This document shows, piece by piece, positions 26,181 to 34,649 of a stretch of DNA of 64,000 nucleotides. Within the stretch, counting starts at the first letter, position 1; each line of letters starts with the position of its first letter. Location: NCBI RefSeq assembly GCF_049608145.1, contig NZ_JBMYXF010000001.1, positions 62,001-126,000 of the forward strand, given 5' to 3'. The stretch comes from Halocynthiibacter sp049608145 (GTDB lineage: Bacteria > Pseudomonadota > Alphaproteobacteria > Rhodobacterales > Rhodobacteraceae). The notes beneath the pieces were generated by a model that worked only from the letters and a program-made list of their open reading frames with translations, did not search any database and had not been told where the DNA came from. Both the position numbers and the translations under genes were made by a program.

Positions 26181-26574
26181 TTTCCAATCAGTAGAAGTGA
26201 AAGAGGCCTTTGATATGTTCCCTGATCGGGTCGTTGAGGGGCTTTTGCAGTTGCGTCGCATCATTTTTGATGTGGCGCATAATCTGCCCGAGATTGGCCG
26301 GTTGGAAGAAACTTTACGTTGGGGACAACCGGCCTATCTGACGCCTGATCGCAAGGCTGCAACGACATTGCGTCTGGGCCTTCACAAGTCGGGTGACTTT
26401 GCCTTATTCGCGCATTGCCAAAGCCAGGTGATCCCGGCTTTTCGGTCGTGGCATGAGGCGCAGTATCGTTTTGATGGCAATCGCGCGGTGTTGTTTTCGA
26501 CCGTAAATGACATCAGGCCAGAACATGTGTCCGGCCTGATACAATATGCATTAACCTATCATTTGAAATCTTAG
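26164..26574 (+). CDS. DUF1801 domain protein
   Basis: A 136-residue protein with the DUF1801 (YdhG-like) pattern 'LRRIIFDVAHNLPEIGRLEE', 'LRWGQPAYLTPDRKAATTLR' and 'FALFAHCQSQVI'. Function unknown; the fold may bind small ligands. The best long start is GTG at 26164, which overlaps the AraC gene by 17 nt; GTG at 26197 or ATG at 26215 are alternatives. Coupling to the regulator suggests one response unit. Its stop overlaps the convergent malyl-CoA lyase stop (TTAG). Confidence 0.75.
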   Translation: MCHLPDFQSVEVKEAFDMFPDRVVEGLLQLRRIIFDVAHNLPEIGRLEETLRWGQPAYLTPDRKAATTLRLGLHKSGDFALFAHCQSQVIPAFRSWHEAQYRFDGNRAVLFSTVNDIRPEHVSGLIQYALTYHLKS

Positions 26575-27530
26575 CTATTCGCGATCAGCTCGGATTGGGC
26601 GACAATCACCTCGGCCTGTTTGATGGACGCGATGTCTACAAGGCGGCCTTTATAGACGGTTGCGCCTTCGCCGTTGGCTTTGGCCTGTTCCATTGCCGCG
26701 AGGATTTCACGTGCTTCGGTCACGGCTTCTTCACTTGGGGTGAAGACTTCGTTTGCCAGCGCGATTTGTTTCGGGTGGATCGCCCATTTGCCAACCATGC
26801 CCAAAGTGGCAGACCGTTTTGCTTGGGCGATGTAACCCTCATCATCTGAGAAATCGCCAAAGGGACCATCCACGGGCAGCACGCCATGTGTACGACAGGC
26901 GGCGACAATCGTGGCTTGGGCCCAGTGCCAAGGATCGGACCAATGCTTTTCGCCGCCCCGCAGCATATAGTAATTTTCCTGCGTGCCACCGATGCCCGTG
27001 GTTTGCATGCCCATGCTGGCTGCGAAATCTGCGGCACCCAGGCTCATGGCTTCCATACGCGGGGAAGATGCGGCGATTTCTTCCACATGCGCGATGCCTG
27101 CGGCGGATTCGATGATGACTTCAAAGCTGATGCGTTTGCTGCGGCCTTTCGCGGCTTCAATCGCGGTGACCAGCGCGTCAACGGCGTAAACATCTGCTGC
27201 ACAGCCAACTTTTGGGATCATGATCTGATCCAGACGATCGCCCGCTTGTTCCAAAATATCGACAACATCGCGATACCACCAAGGGGTATCAAGGCCGTTG
27301 ATGCGCACGGTTAGGGTTTTATTGCCCCAATCAATCGTGTTGATCGCCTCGATCACATTTGCCCGCGCAGAGTCTTTGTCGGAGGGCGCAACGCTGTCTT
27401 CCAGATCAAGGTTGATCACATCCGCTGCACTGGCGGCCATTTTGGCGAACAGTTTGGTGTTAGAGCCAGGCCCGAAAAGCTGACAACGGTTTGGACGGGC
27501 AGGGGCGGCGGGTTGCAGGCGGAAGGACAT
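26571..27530 (-). CDS. mcl1: L-malyl-CoA / beta-methylmalyl-CoA lyase
   Basis: HpcH/HpaI aldolase superfamily enzyme of 319 residues that cleaves beta-methylmalyl-CoA to glyoxylate and propionyl-CoA and condenses or cleaves malyl-CoA in the ethylmalonyl-CoA pathway. Seen: 'RPNRCQLFGPGSNTKLF', 'VINLDLEDSVAPSDK', the metal-binding 'FEVIIESAAGI' Glu, 'LGAADFAASMGMQ' and 'KWAIHPKQI'. The start at 27530 has GGAG 9 nt upstream. It implies acetate assimilation without isocitrate lyase and fits with phaA/phaB upstream. Confidence 0.92.
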   Translation of the reverse strand: MSFRLQPAAPARPNRCQLFGPGSNTKLFAKMAASAADVINLDLEDSVAPSDKDSARANVIEAINTIDWGNKTLTVRINGLDTPWWYRDVVDILEQAGDRLDQIMIPKVGCAADVYAVDALVTAIEAAKGRSKRISFEVIIESAAGIAHVEEIAASSPRMEAMSLGAADFAASMGMQTTGIGGTQENYYMLRGGEKHWSDPWHWAQATIVAACRTHGVLPVDGPFGDFSDDEGYIAQAKRSATLGMVGKWAIHPKQIALANEVFTPSEEAVTEAREILAAMEQAKANGEGATVYKGRLVDIASIKQAEVIVAQSELIANS

Positions 27531-27710
27531 GGCGTTTCTCCTGGTAATGATGTTTCGCATTGCGTTGCGCTATCGGTAGAATATTGCGTGCGTAGCATCA
27601 AGTGGATTTTGCAGGTGCAGCACTTTACAGGGCATCAGAGAGTGGTACGTTGTTTAATATTGGGTTGCTGTCAGAAGAATCTGGTCGCCTTAGGAGAAAA
27701 AGGAATAAAG

Positions 27711-27950
27711 ATGATCATGAGATTCACATTTCTGGGAATTTCTCTAGTCATTCTCCTAAGTAGCTGTTCGCGCTATGAGGTGACCAAACGCAATGAGTAT
27801 AAGCGCCTTCAGCCACCTTGTTCGTATCGTGATTTTGTTTGGGCGCCTCCGATCTTTGGCTGTATCGGGCAGCCTCTGTCTCCAGTTATGGGCCAGCCCA
27901 AAGCAGATTCTTATGATGGACGGCCTCAACCGATCCCACCCGTGATATAA
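27711..27950 (+). CDS. Small putative lipoprotein
   Basis: A 79-residue protein with a lipoprotein-type start ('MIMRFTFLGISLVILLSSC', lipobox LSSC) and a short polar mature part with two further Cys and several prolines. AAGGA precedes the ATG at 27711 at good spacing; ATG 27717 is an alternative. I recognise no family. It lies alone between the malyl-CoA lyase and the MFS gene. Confidence 0.6.
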   Translation: MIMRFTFLGISLVILLSSCSRYEVTKRNEYKRLQPPCSYRDFVWAPPIFGCIGQPLSPVMGQPKADSYDGRPQPIPPVI

Positions 27951-28093
27951 CTTTGGGCTGGAGTGGATGTTGTTCATAGTACTTACGGTGAAATCTGCAT
28001 CTAAAACCGCCACGCCCCATGTCGGAAACAGAGGCGACCTGTCAGTTAGTCCCTGCGAGAACCGGATAAAACTTCACGATATCCGGGACATTC

Positions 28094-29347
28094 ATGAAAC
28101 GCGCACTGCTTGAAAACTGGGCCCTGTTTGCGGCCATGATGATGTTGATGGTGGCCAATGGGTTGCTGGCGACTTTGCTGACGATCCGGGGTGCGGGGCT
28201 TGGGTTTAGTGATCTGACGATCTCGCTCATGCAGGGGGCTTATCCGCTGGGCGCGCTGATTGGCACGATTGTGGCACCGCGCTTGATTGAGAAGGTCGGG
28301 CATATCCGGGCGTTCTCGGCGCTGGCCTCACTCGTGTCTATTGCTGCGATTATTCACCTTTTGACCGGCGATCCTTTCAGTTGGTCCGCCATGCGGTTTC
28401 TGGGCGGGTTCTGTTATCCGGGGCTTTATGTGATTAGCGAAAGTTGGTTGAATGCCAAATCCGACAATAAAATTCGCGGGCAGGTGTTGTCGGTTTATCT
28501 GGTGATCCAACTGGCGGGTCCCGCGGTGGGCACGGCGATGGTGGGTCTGCCGGACCCGTCGGGGAACCTGTTGTTCGCGCTCGTGTCGATCCTGATTTCC
28601 CTGTCGATCGTACCGCTTTTGTTAAGCAACATCCGCGCACCGGAATATGAAGCGCCGGAACGTATGCCCGTGCCAAAACTGATGAAGGTCTCGCCCATGG
28701 CGGTGATCGGGATTGTATTGATGAGCTTTGCCGTGGCGGCCTGGTATATTTCCCTGCCGCTATACGCCCTGCGCCAGGGGTTCACCAATGCCCAGGCGGG
28801 GGGCGCGCTGGTGGTGGCGCTGATTGCGGGGGCCGTGTTGCAATACCCGATGGGCTGGCTGTCGGACCGGATGGATCGGCGGCTTGTTGTGATTGGGTTG
28901 GCATTGGCGGGGATCGTCGGGGCAGTCTGGTTGGCGGTGGATATGCGCCCCTCTGTCGTGACCTGGGGATTTGCCCTGGTGGCGGCGGCGACGTTGCCCG
29001 CCTATGGCATCCTGGTGGCGCACGCCAATGACCAGCTGAGATCTGCACAGATTGTGCCCGCCAGCGGGACGATGGTGTTTTTGCTGAATCTGGGGCTTTT
29101 GGGCGGTACGCTGATCGGGCCGAACATGATTTCGCTTTTGGATGGGCGCGGCTTGCAGGTACTGCTGGCGGTGACCTGTGGCGCCGTTGTTGTCTGGGGC
29201 GTGACCCGTCGCATTCAGGAAGACGCGCCGGAGGACACGGTCGATATGCAGGCGATGGGCGTGATTGGCGCGGCCCATGGCGGCGTGATGCAGGCGGAGG
29301 CCTGGGCGGAAGCGGCGGAAGAGGCCGAAGAGCAGGCAGCAGATTAA
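28094..29347 (+). CDS. MFS transporter, YcaD-like
   Basis: A 417-residue major facilitator with 12 likely TM segments in two halves ('FAAMMMLMVANGLLATLL', 'IVLMSFAVAAWYISLPL', 'FLLNLGLLGGTLIG'). The loop 'APRLIEKVGHIRAF' and 'GWLSDRMDRRLVV' are MFS motif A in both halves. It resembles the YcaD/UMF-type MFS_1 group; substrate unknown. The C-terminus is an acidic, alanine- and glutamate-rich tail of about 45 residues. Confidence 0.85.
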   Translation: MKRALLENWALFAAMMMLMVANGLLATLLTIRGAGLGFSDLTISLMQGAYPLGALIGTIVAPRLIEKVGHIRAFSALASLVSIAAIIHLLTGDPFSWSAMRFLGGFCYPGLYVISESWLNAKSDNKIRGQVLSVYLVIQLAGPAVGTAMVGLPDPSGNLLFALVSILISLSIVPLLLSNIRAPEYEAPERMPVPKLMKVSPMAVIGIVLMSFAVAAWYISLPLYALRQGFTNAQAGGALVVALIAGAVLQYPMGWLSDRMDRRLVVIGLALAGIVGAVWLAVDMRPSVVTWGFALVAAATLPAYGILVAHANDQLRSAQIVPASGTMVFLLNLGLLGGTLIGPNMISLLDGRGLQVLLAVTCGAVVVWGVTRRIQEDAPEDTVDMQAMGVIGAAHGGVMQAEAWAEAAEEAEEQAAD

Positions 29348-29595
29348 CCCGCGCAGGGGTTGATTCCCGGGTGATTGTATATCTTTTAAGCTCCAATCAG
29401 GCCGTTTCCGTTTGTGCAGGTGTGTTGGGCCAGCGCGCCGCGCTTAGTGCTGGTGGTGATTACTGTGTATGTTTAACGGGTAATTTTCATCGGAACATCC
29501 TAATTGATAGGGAGCCACCCTAGTATAGCCGGCCATCCTGAGATAGATTGAGCTGAAAGTGCAGGGGTAATCGGTAGTGTAATTAGGAATATGTA

Positions 29596-30261
29596 GTGAG
29601 TTTACGTTTTAGTATCAAAGTGTTGTGTGTTATTGGAACCGTTTTCATCCTCTTGGGGTTGCGCTTTGAGGGATGGGTTCGGGGATCAGTTTGGGGCCTG
29701 TCTTCATTTCACGGAGCGCGCCAGGAAATAGCTCTGAATTCAGTTTTGTCTGGCGAAATACCTTTCTATCGCCCTTGGGGTGATGTCATGAGCCGCTTCT
29801 ATTGCTGGATGGCCTTTTGTTCCACCATGATGGTGCTGGGTGTCGTTATAGCGATCTGGTCATTTCGCATCTATAGCGCCACTCAAAACGAACCTGCCTC
29901 AAGACGAAAATTCTGTTCTCTGCCAATATCTTGGTTCGTTCCGTTCGCGAACATGGTTTGGCCCCTCATCATCTTGTTCAAAATACAACAGGCACAAGAA
30001 CACGGGAAAGATCCCGCGCAGTACGATTATGAAGGGTTCGACTTAGCCTTTTGGGGGTTCTCCATTGTTCACTTTACGCTGGCGTATTGTATTTCCAAAT
30101 CACTCTGGATTAGAGGAAAAGCAGAGCTTGAATACATGAGCGCGGGAATGGTGGATACTATGCTTACTCTTTCAACTATTACCTGTATGCTCTTCCCGAT
30201 TTGGGGGATTATGTTTTTGCGACTGGTTAACTATTATCAGACGTCGAAAAAGATGCCTTAG
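29596..30261 (+). CDS. DUF4328-like membrane protein, low-GC
   Basis: A 221-residue protein with four to five TM segments ('FSIKVLCVIGTVFILLGL', 'CWMAFCSTMMVLGVVIAIW', 'WGFSIVHFTLAYCISKSLW'). The piece 'SWFVPFANMVWPLIILFKI' matches the DUF4328 hallmark W-F-[VIL]-P-[FI]-[AVN]-N. Function unknown. The start is GTG. Gene and flanks (29.35-30.73 kb) are AT-richer than the rest, which suggests transfer. Confidence 0.7.
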   Translation: MSLRFSIKVLCVIGTVFILLGLRFEGWVRGSVWGLSSFHGARQEIALNSVLSGEIPFYRPWGDVMSRFYCWMAFCSTMMVLGVVIAIWSFRIYSATQNEPASRRKFCSLPISWFVPFANMVWPLIILFKIQQAQEHGKDPAQYDYEGFDLAFWGFSIVHFTLAYCISKSLWIRGKAELEYMSAGMVDTMLTLSTITCMLFPIWGIMFLRLVNYYQTSKKMP

Positions 30262-30731
30262 CCTCTAGCTGATCAATTGGCGGAAGTTTCTACAGACAAA
30301 TGCACTGTATTGCAGTTCGTACAAAACAGTGTTTTTGTCGATGTAAGATTGTCGAAATTTACATCACCCGATGTGTAATATAATTCTTTTTGGAAAAGCC
30401 AGGTGGCCTGACAAAGCACCACCTGCGAAGAGTTTCTGGCCGTCACTGTTCTGCAATGTGGCCCCCCCGATATCCTGTTTATGGGATCGAGTAGCATATC
30501 CTGAGCAGGGCCACGCAAGAATGCGTCGTTATTGCGGGAAGATTCGTAAAATCCGAACCTGAGCTTCGATTTTGTGAAAGAATCTTCGAGTGATTTACGG
30601 AAAATGCCGGAAATTCCACCGTTGATCCTGAAAAAGCAGCACATCTTGCGAAGAAATTCGCGTGAGGCGGGAGGATACTGCATCAGCTACACAACCGGGG
30701 AACCGGTCACATACACTCTTTGGGGGCTCTC
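30262..30731. other. 470-nt stretch without a supported gene
   Basis: AT-rich DNA between the DUF4328 gene and dgcN. A 136-codon minus-strand open frame is present but has no recognisable domain and no ribosome site, so I do not call it. The 3' end must hold the dgcN promoter; no clear -35/-10 pair was found. Confidence 0.5.
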
Positions 30732-31733
30732 ATGATCAAAACGCCTTATCTCCTTTTCCTCGGTGACGCACCGGATCAGCTTGCTGCGAAAGTGGCCCAG
30801 GGCATCAAAGACTGGCGCCCGGATAATGCCGTTGGCCAGTTCCGTCTGGAAGGCTGCGGTGCCGATGTTGGCCTGACCGACATGACCCTGGAAGAAGCCA
30901 AAGCGGCTGGCGCGAAAACCCTGGTGATCGGCGTTGCCAACCGGGGCGGCGTGATTTCCAAAGCCTGGAAGAAGGTTTTGGTTCAGGCGCTGGAAGAAGG
31001 TTTTGACCTGGCGTCCGGCCTGCACAACCTGCTGCGCGACGAAGAAGATCTGGTGGCTGTGGCCAAGGCTTGTGGTCAGGAACTGCATGACGTGCGCGTG
31101 CCTGAGGTGGAATATCCGATCGCAAATGGTGTGAAGCGCAAAGGCAAGCGTTGCCTGGCGGTTGGCACAGACTGTTCTGTGGGAAAAATGTATACAGCCC
31201 TGGCTGTGGATAAGGAAATGAAGGCCCGTGGCCAGAATTCTTCCTTCCGCGCGACCGGTCAGACCGGCATTCTGATCACCGGTGATGGTGTGCCTTTGGA
31301 TGCGGTGATTGCCGACTTCATGGCGGGGTCTGTGGAATATGTGACGCCTGACAATGACGAGGATCACTGGGACCACATTGAGGGCCAGGGCAGCCTGTTC
31401 CACATCTCATATTCCGGTGTGACCATGGCACTGATCCACGGTGGTCAGCCCGATGCGCTGATCCTGTGTCACGAACCAACCCGCGATCACATGCGTGGTC
31501 TGCCGGGCCGTGATGTGCCAACGCTGGAAGCGCTGCGTGAAATCGCGCTGCCTATGGCGAAAATGTCCAACCCGAACTGTCAGGTTGTCGGTATCTCCGT
31601 GAACACACAGCACCTGTCCGAAGACGATGCGGTGGCCTATCTGGCAGACGTTGAAAGCAAAATGGGCCTGCCTGCGGTGGATCCGTTCCGTCAGGGTGCG
31701 GCACGTCTGGTCGACGCTTTGAATGCACTGTAA
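30732..31733 (+). CDS. dgcN: N-acetyltransferase DgcN (D-glutamate catabolism; DUF1611)
   Basis: A 333-residue DUF1611-family protein. In marine bacteria DgcN acetylates D-glutamate to N-acetyl-D-glutamate, and DgcA then racemises it. Seen: 'CLAVGTDCSVGKMYTALAV', a P-loop-like acetyl-CoA/nucleotide element, 'ATGQTGILITGDGVPLDAV', and 'PDALILCHEPTRDHMRG'. I start at ATG 30732 (GGGGG upstream). dgcA follows after 9 nt and the aminotransferase after another 4, a clear operon. Confidence 0.9.
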   Translation: MIKTPYLLFLGDAPDQLAAKVAQGIKDWRPDNAVGQFRLEGCGADVGLTDMTLEEAKAAGAKTLVIGVANRGGVISKAWKKVLVQALEEGFDLASGLHNLLRDEEDLVAVAKACGQELHDVRVPEVEYPIANGVKRKGKRCLAVGTDCSVGKMYTALAVDKEMKARGQNSSFRATGQTGILITGDGVPLDAVIADFMAGSVEYVTPDNDEDHWDHIEGQGSLFHISYSGVTMALIHGGQPDALILCHEPTRDHMRGLPGRDVPTLEALREIALPMAKMSNPNCQVVGISVNTQHLSEDDAVAYLADVESKMGLPAVDPFRQGAARLVDALNAL

Positions 31734-31742
31734 GACAGTCGC

Positions 31743-32708
31743 ATGAAAAGATTTGTCACAGCCGATACCTTCCGCTTGGCGGAAGTGTTCACAATCTCAC
31801 GGGGCTCGCGCACAGAGGCGCGGGTTCTGACCTGTCATCTTGATGATGGCTCCCACAAAGGCTGGGGCGAATGTGTGCCCTATGCGCGTTATGATGAAAC
31901 GCTGGACTCTGTGACGGCGGAAATCAACGGTTTGCCCGACAGTTTCACGCGCCAGGATCTCTATGATCTTCTGCCTGCAGGGGCCGCGCGGAATGCGGTG
32001 GACTGTGCGCTTTGGGATTTGGAATGCAAACGTGCGGGCAAACGCGCTTGGGAACTGGCCGGTCTTGCGGTCCCAACGCCTGAGATCACAGCTTATACGC
32101 TGTCTTTGGCGGAACCGGATCAAATGCGTGCTTCCGCGGCGAAACATGCACATCGCCCATTGTTGAAGATTAAACTTGGCACGGAAGACGACATGAAACG
32201 GCTTGAAGCCGTGCGTGCGGGTGCGCCGAAATCCAACATCATTGTCGATGCGAATGAAGGCTGGTCTGCTGAGGTGTACTCAGAACTCGCCCCACATCTT
32301 GTGCGTCTTGGCGTGCAATTGGTTGAACAGCCAATGCCAGCCGGTCAGGATGATATGCTGGCTGAGATTGAGCGCCCGCTGCCGGTCTGTGCGGATGAAA
32401 GCTGTCATGACCGTGGCAGTCTGGCCGGGCTGAAAGGCAAATACGATGTGATCAACATCAAGCTGGATAAAACCGGTGGCCTGACCGAGGCCCTGAAACT
32501 GCGCGAAGCTGCCCTTGCGGATGGCTATAAAGTGATGGTCGGCTGTATGGTCGGATCATCCCTGGCCATGGCGCCGGCGCAGATTGTTGCGCAGGGTGCG
32601 ATGGTGACAGATCTTGACGGGCCGCTTCTGTTGGCGGAAGACCGAGATCACGCATTGAAATTTGACGAGGCCGGGGTCCACGCACCCGAGGTCGCACTTT
32701 GGGGGTAA
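31743..32708 (+). CDS. dgcA: N-acetyl-D-glutamate racemase DgcA (dipeptide epimerase-like)
   Basis: Enolase-superfamily enzyme of 321 residues, muconate-lactonising/dipeptide-epimerase subgroup. The catalytic layout is visible: 'LKIKLG' (K-x-K), metal ligands in 'IIVDANEGW', 'LVEQPM' and 'CADESCHD', and the second Lys in 'NIKLDKTGG'. In the DgcN-DgcA pathway it converts N-acetyl-D-glutamate to N-acetyl-L-glutamate. Without dgcN next to it I would have called it an L-Ala-D/L-Glu epimerase. Confidence 0.9.
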   Translation: MKRFVTADTFRLAEVFTISRGSRTEARVLTCHLDDGSHKGWGECVPYARYDETLDSVTAEINGLPDSFTRQDLYDLLPAGAARNAVDCALWDLECKRAGKRAWELAGLAVPTPEITAYTLSLAEPDQMRASAAKHAHRPLLKIKLGTEDDMKRLEAVRAGAPKSNIIVDANEGWSAEVYSELAPHLVRLGVQLVEQPMPAGQDDMLAEIERPLPVCADESCHDRGSLAGLKGKYDVINIKLDKTGGLTEALKLREAALADGYKVMVGCMVGSSLAMAPAQIVAQGAMVTDLDGPLLLAEDRDHALKFDEAGVHAPEVALWG

Positions 32709-32712
32709 TCAC

Positions 32713-33573
32713 ATGAGCCGCACAGTCTATGTTAACGGGCAGTATCTGCCGGAAGAAGAAGCGCAGGTTTCCATCTTTGATCGCGGTTTTCTGTTTGCGG
32801 ATGCGGTCTATGAGGTGACCAGCGTTCTTGACGGAAAACTGATTGCCTATGACGGGCATGTGGAGCGTCTGTGGCGGTCTTTGGGCGAGCTGGATATGGC
32901 TGCCCCCTGCACGCCGGAAGAACTGCTTGAGATCCATCGTGAGCTGGTCTCGCGCAATGGGATTGATGAAGGTCTGGTGTATCTTCAGGTGTCCCGTGGG
33001 GCTGATGGCGACCGTGATTTTGTTTTCCCGGGTGCAGAAACGAAACCGACGCTGGTTCTGTTCACCCAGAACAAGCCGGGTCTTGCGGATAACCCTGTGG
33101 CGAAAAAGGGCGCGAAGATCATTTCCGTGGATGATATCCGCTGGGGCCGTCGTGACATCAAAACCGTGCAACTGCTGTACCCGTCCATGGCGAAGATGAT
33201 GGCGAAAGCGGCAGGCTGTGATGATGCCTGGCTGATTGAAGATGGTCATGTGACCGAAGGCACATCGAACAACGCCTATATCGTCAAAGGCGGCAAGATC
33301 ATCACACGCCCGCTGTCCAATGACATTCTGCATGGGATTACGCGCGAGGCAGTTCTGCGCTTTGCGCGTGAAGCGCAGATGGAAGTGGAAGAACGTCTGT
33401 TCACCATTGAGGAAGCGAAAGACGCGGATGAGGCGTTTACGACGTCAGCGTCAGCCTTTGTTATGCCTGTGATTGAGATCGACGGCGTGGCGCTGGGCGA
33501 TGGCACGCCAGGTTCTGTGGCCCCACGTCTGCGCGAGATCTATATTGATGAGATGCGCAAGTCCGCGATCTGA
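32713..33573 (+). CDS. dat: D-amino acid aminotransferase
   Basis: A fold-type IV PLP enzyme of 286 residues that moves amino groups between D-amino acids and 2-oxo acids. It carries 'FDRGFLFADAVYEVTSV', the PLP Lys in 'RRDIKTVQLLYP', 'AWLIEDGHVTEGTSNNAYIV' and 'HGITREAVL', all family marks. Starting at ATG 32713, 4 nt after dgcA, it has GGGGG upstream. It would form D-glutamate from D-alanine and 2-oxoglutarate, feeding DgcN-DgcA. A GC-rich imperfect hairpin (33581-33616) follows its stop. Confidence 0.92.
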   Translation: MSRTVYVNGQYLPEEEAQVSIFDRGFLFADAVYEVTSVLDGKLIAYDGHVERLWRSLGELDMAAPCTPEELLEIHRELVSRNGIDEGLVYLQVSRGADGDRDFVFPGAETKPTLVLFTQNKPGLADNPVAKKGAKIISVDDIRWGRRDIKTVQLLYPSMAKMMAKAAGCDDAWLIEDGHVTEGTSNNAYIVKGGKIITRPLSNDILHGITREAVLRFAREAQMEVEERLFTIEEAKDADEAFTTSASAFVMPVIEIDGVALGDGTPGSVAPRLREIYIDEMRKSAI

Positions 33574-33805
33574 TAAGACCGGTGGGAGCGTCCCCTTCGG
33601 GCTGCTCCCGCCCACCCGTGTTGCGCAAGCGGATATATTGCGCCTGTGACACCCCGCAGCCCTCAGGGGACGCTTGGCCTGGTTGAAACAAGCTGCTGTG
33701 CAAAGCAGAAGGGTTTCTTCATATTCAATACATGTGTTGCCCTTGACAATCTGCGTATTGCCGGTCTGGTTAAGGGGCATTTTATCAGAGTTATGAGGTC
33801 CATCT

Positions 33806-34501
33806 ATGTCAGAGCAATCTGTGACTGCAGTCCCGGAACAAGCGGATCTGTTGGAACGCATAAAAATTTTGTCCCTGAACCCTCTGCTTGGCTATGTTGA
33901 TGATTTTGTAAGGCCAGAAAAGTTGCAGGTCTTTCTGAATGGCCTTGACCCGAGGGCTTTTGCAGAAGCGAAAATTGGGCTTACTGATGAGAAAGTGAAG
34001 ACGGAGTATCGTTCGTCGAAAGAAAAGCGGTTCGCTGTCGGGGAGAACGCATTTGTCGATAAACTGCGTGAGCGTGTGACTGCGCTGTTAAATCTCCCTG
34101 AGGAACTCTGTGAAGAACCAGCGTTGCTTCACTACAAGACCGGGGGGGAATATAAACAGCACATTGATGCGTGCTCTTTTCGGGATGGCATCGAGAGCAA
34201 GAGAGCCCGGCCTCTTGTGCGAATTTACACTGGTATTCTCTATCTGAACGATGACTTTGAGGGGGGGATGACAGAGTTCCCGCGACTGGGCACCAGCGTT
34301 CATCCAAAAGCCGGTCGTCTGGTCGTCTGGCAGAATATGCCTGGGGGAAGTACGGGTATTCACCCTATGAGTCTTCATGCCGGTCTGCCTGTGACAAGCG
34401 GAGAGAAAAGTATTTTGTCGTTCTGGATGGCGACACCTATGTCAATGCGCGAGTTGACGCAGATGCAGCGTGAAAGGCAGGATGGTTCTGTTTCGCCATA
34501 G
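33806..34501 (+). CDS. 2-oxoglutarate/Fe(II) oxygenase, prolyl 4-hydroxylase-like
   Basis: A 231-residue oxygenase. The iron triad is visible: 'YKQHIDA' (H-x-D) and the distal His in 'PMSLHAGLP', with the 2OG-binding basic residue as Lys in 'SGEKSILSFW' (Arg in most relatives). The body 'YTGILYLNDDFEGGMTEFP' and 'PKAGRLVVWQN' is that of P4Hc-type enzymes. The target is unknown. Base composition is lower in GC than its neighbours. It stands alone between the D-amino-acid operon and the CoA transferase. Confidence 0.88.
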   Translation: MSEQSVTAVPEQADLLERIKILSLNPLLGYVDDFVRPEKLQVFLNGLDPRAFAEAKIGLTDEKVKTEYRSSKEKRFAVGENAFVDKLRERVTALLNLPEELCEEPALLHYKTGGEYKQHIDACSFRDGIESKRARPLVRIYTGILYLNDDFEGGMTEFPRLGTSVHPKAGRLVVWQNMPGGSTGIHPMSLHAGLPVTSGEKSILSFWMATPMSMRELTQMQRERQDGSVSP

Positions 34502-34649
34502 TGTTGTCAGACTATCAGGCGGATCAGTGCGGCATGTGGCTACCTTGCAAGAAGGGTACGGGTGTCGCGAACTTTGCCGTAAACAGGACAGATCACCCGT
34601 GAAAATGCGCCGAGCCTCGCTGTGAAATGCAGCGCGGGGAGGATGTGCT

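Noticed and set aside
30273..30683. 136-codon minus-strand frame between the DUF4328 gene and dgcN
   Set aside because: No domain, no ribosome site and unlikely residue order; treated as non-coding.
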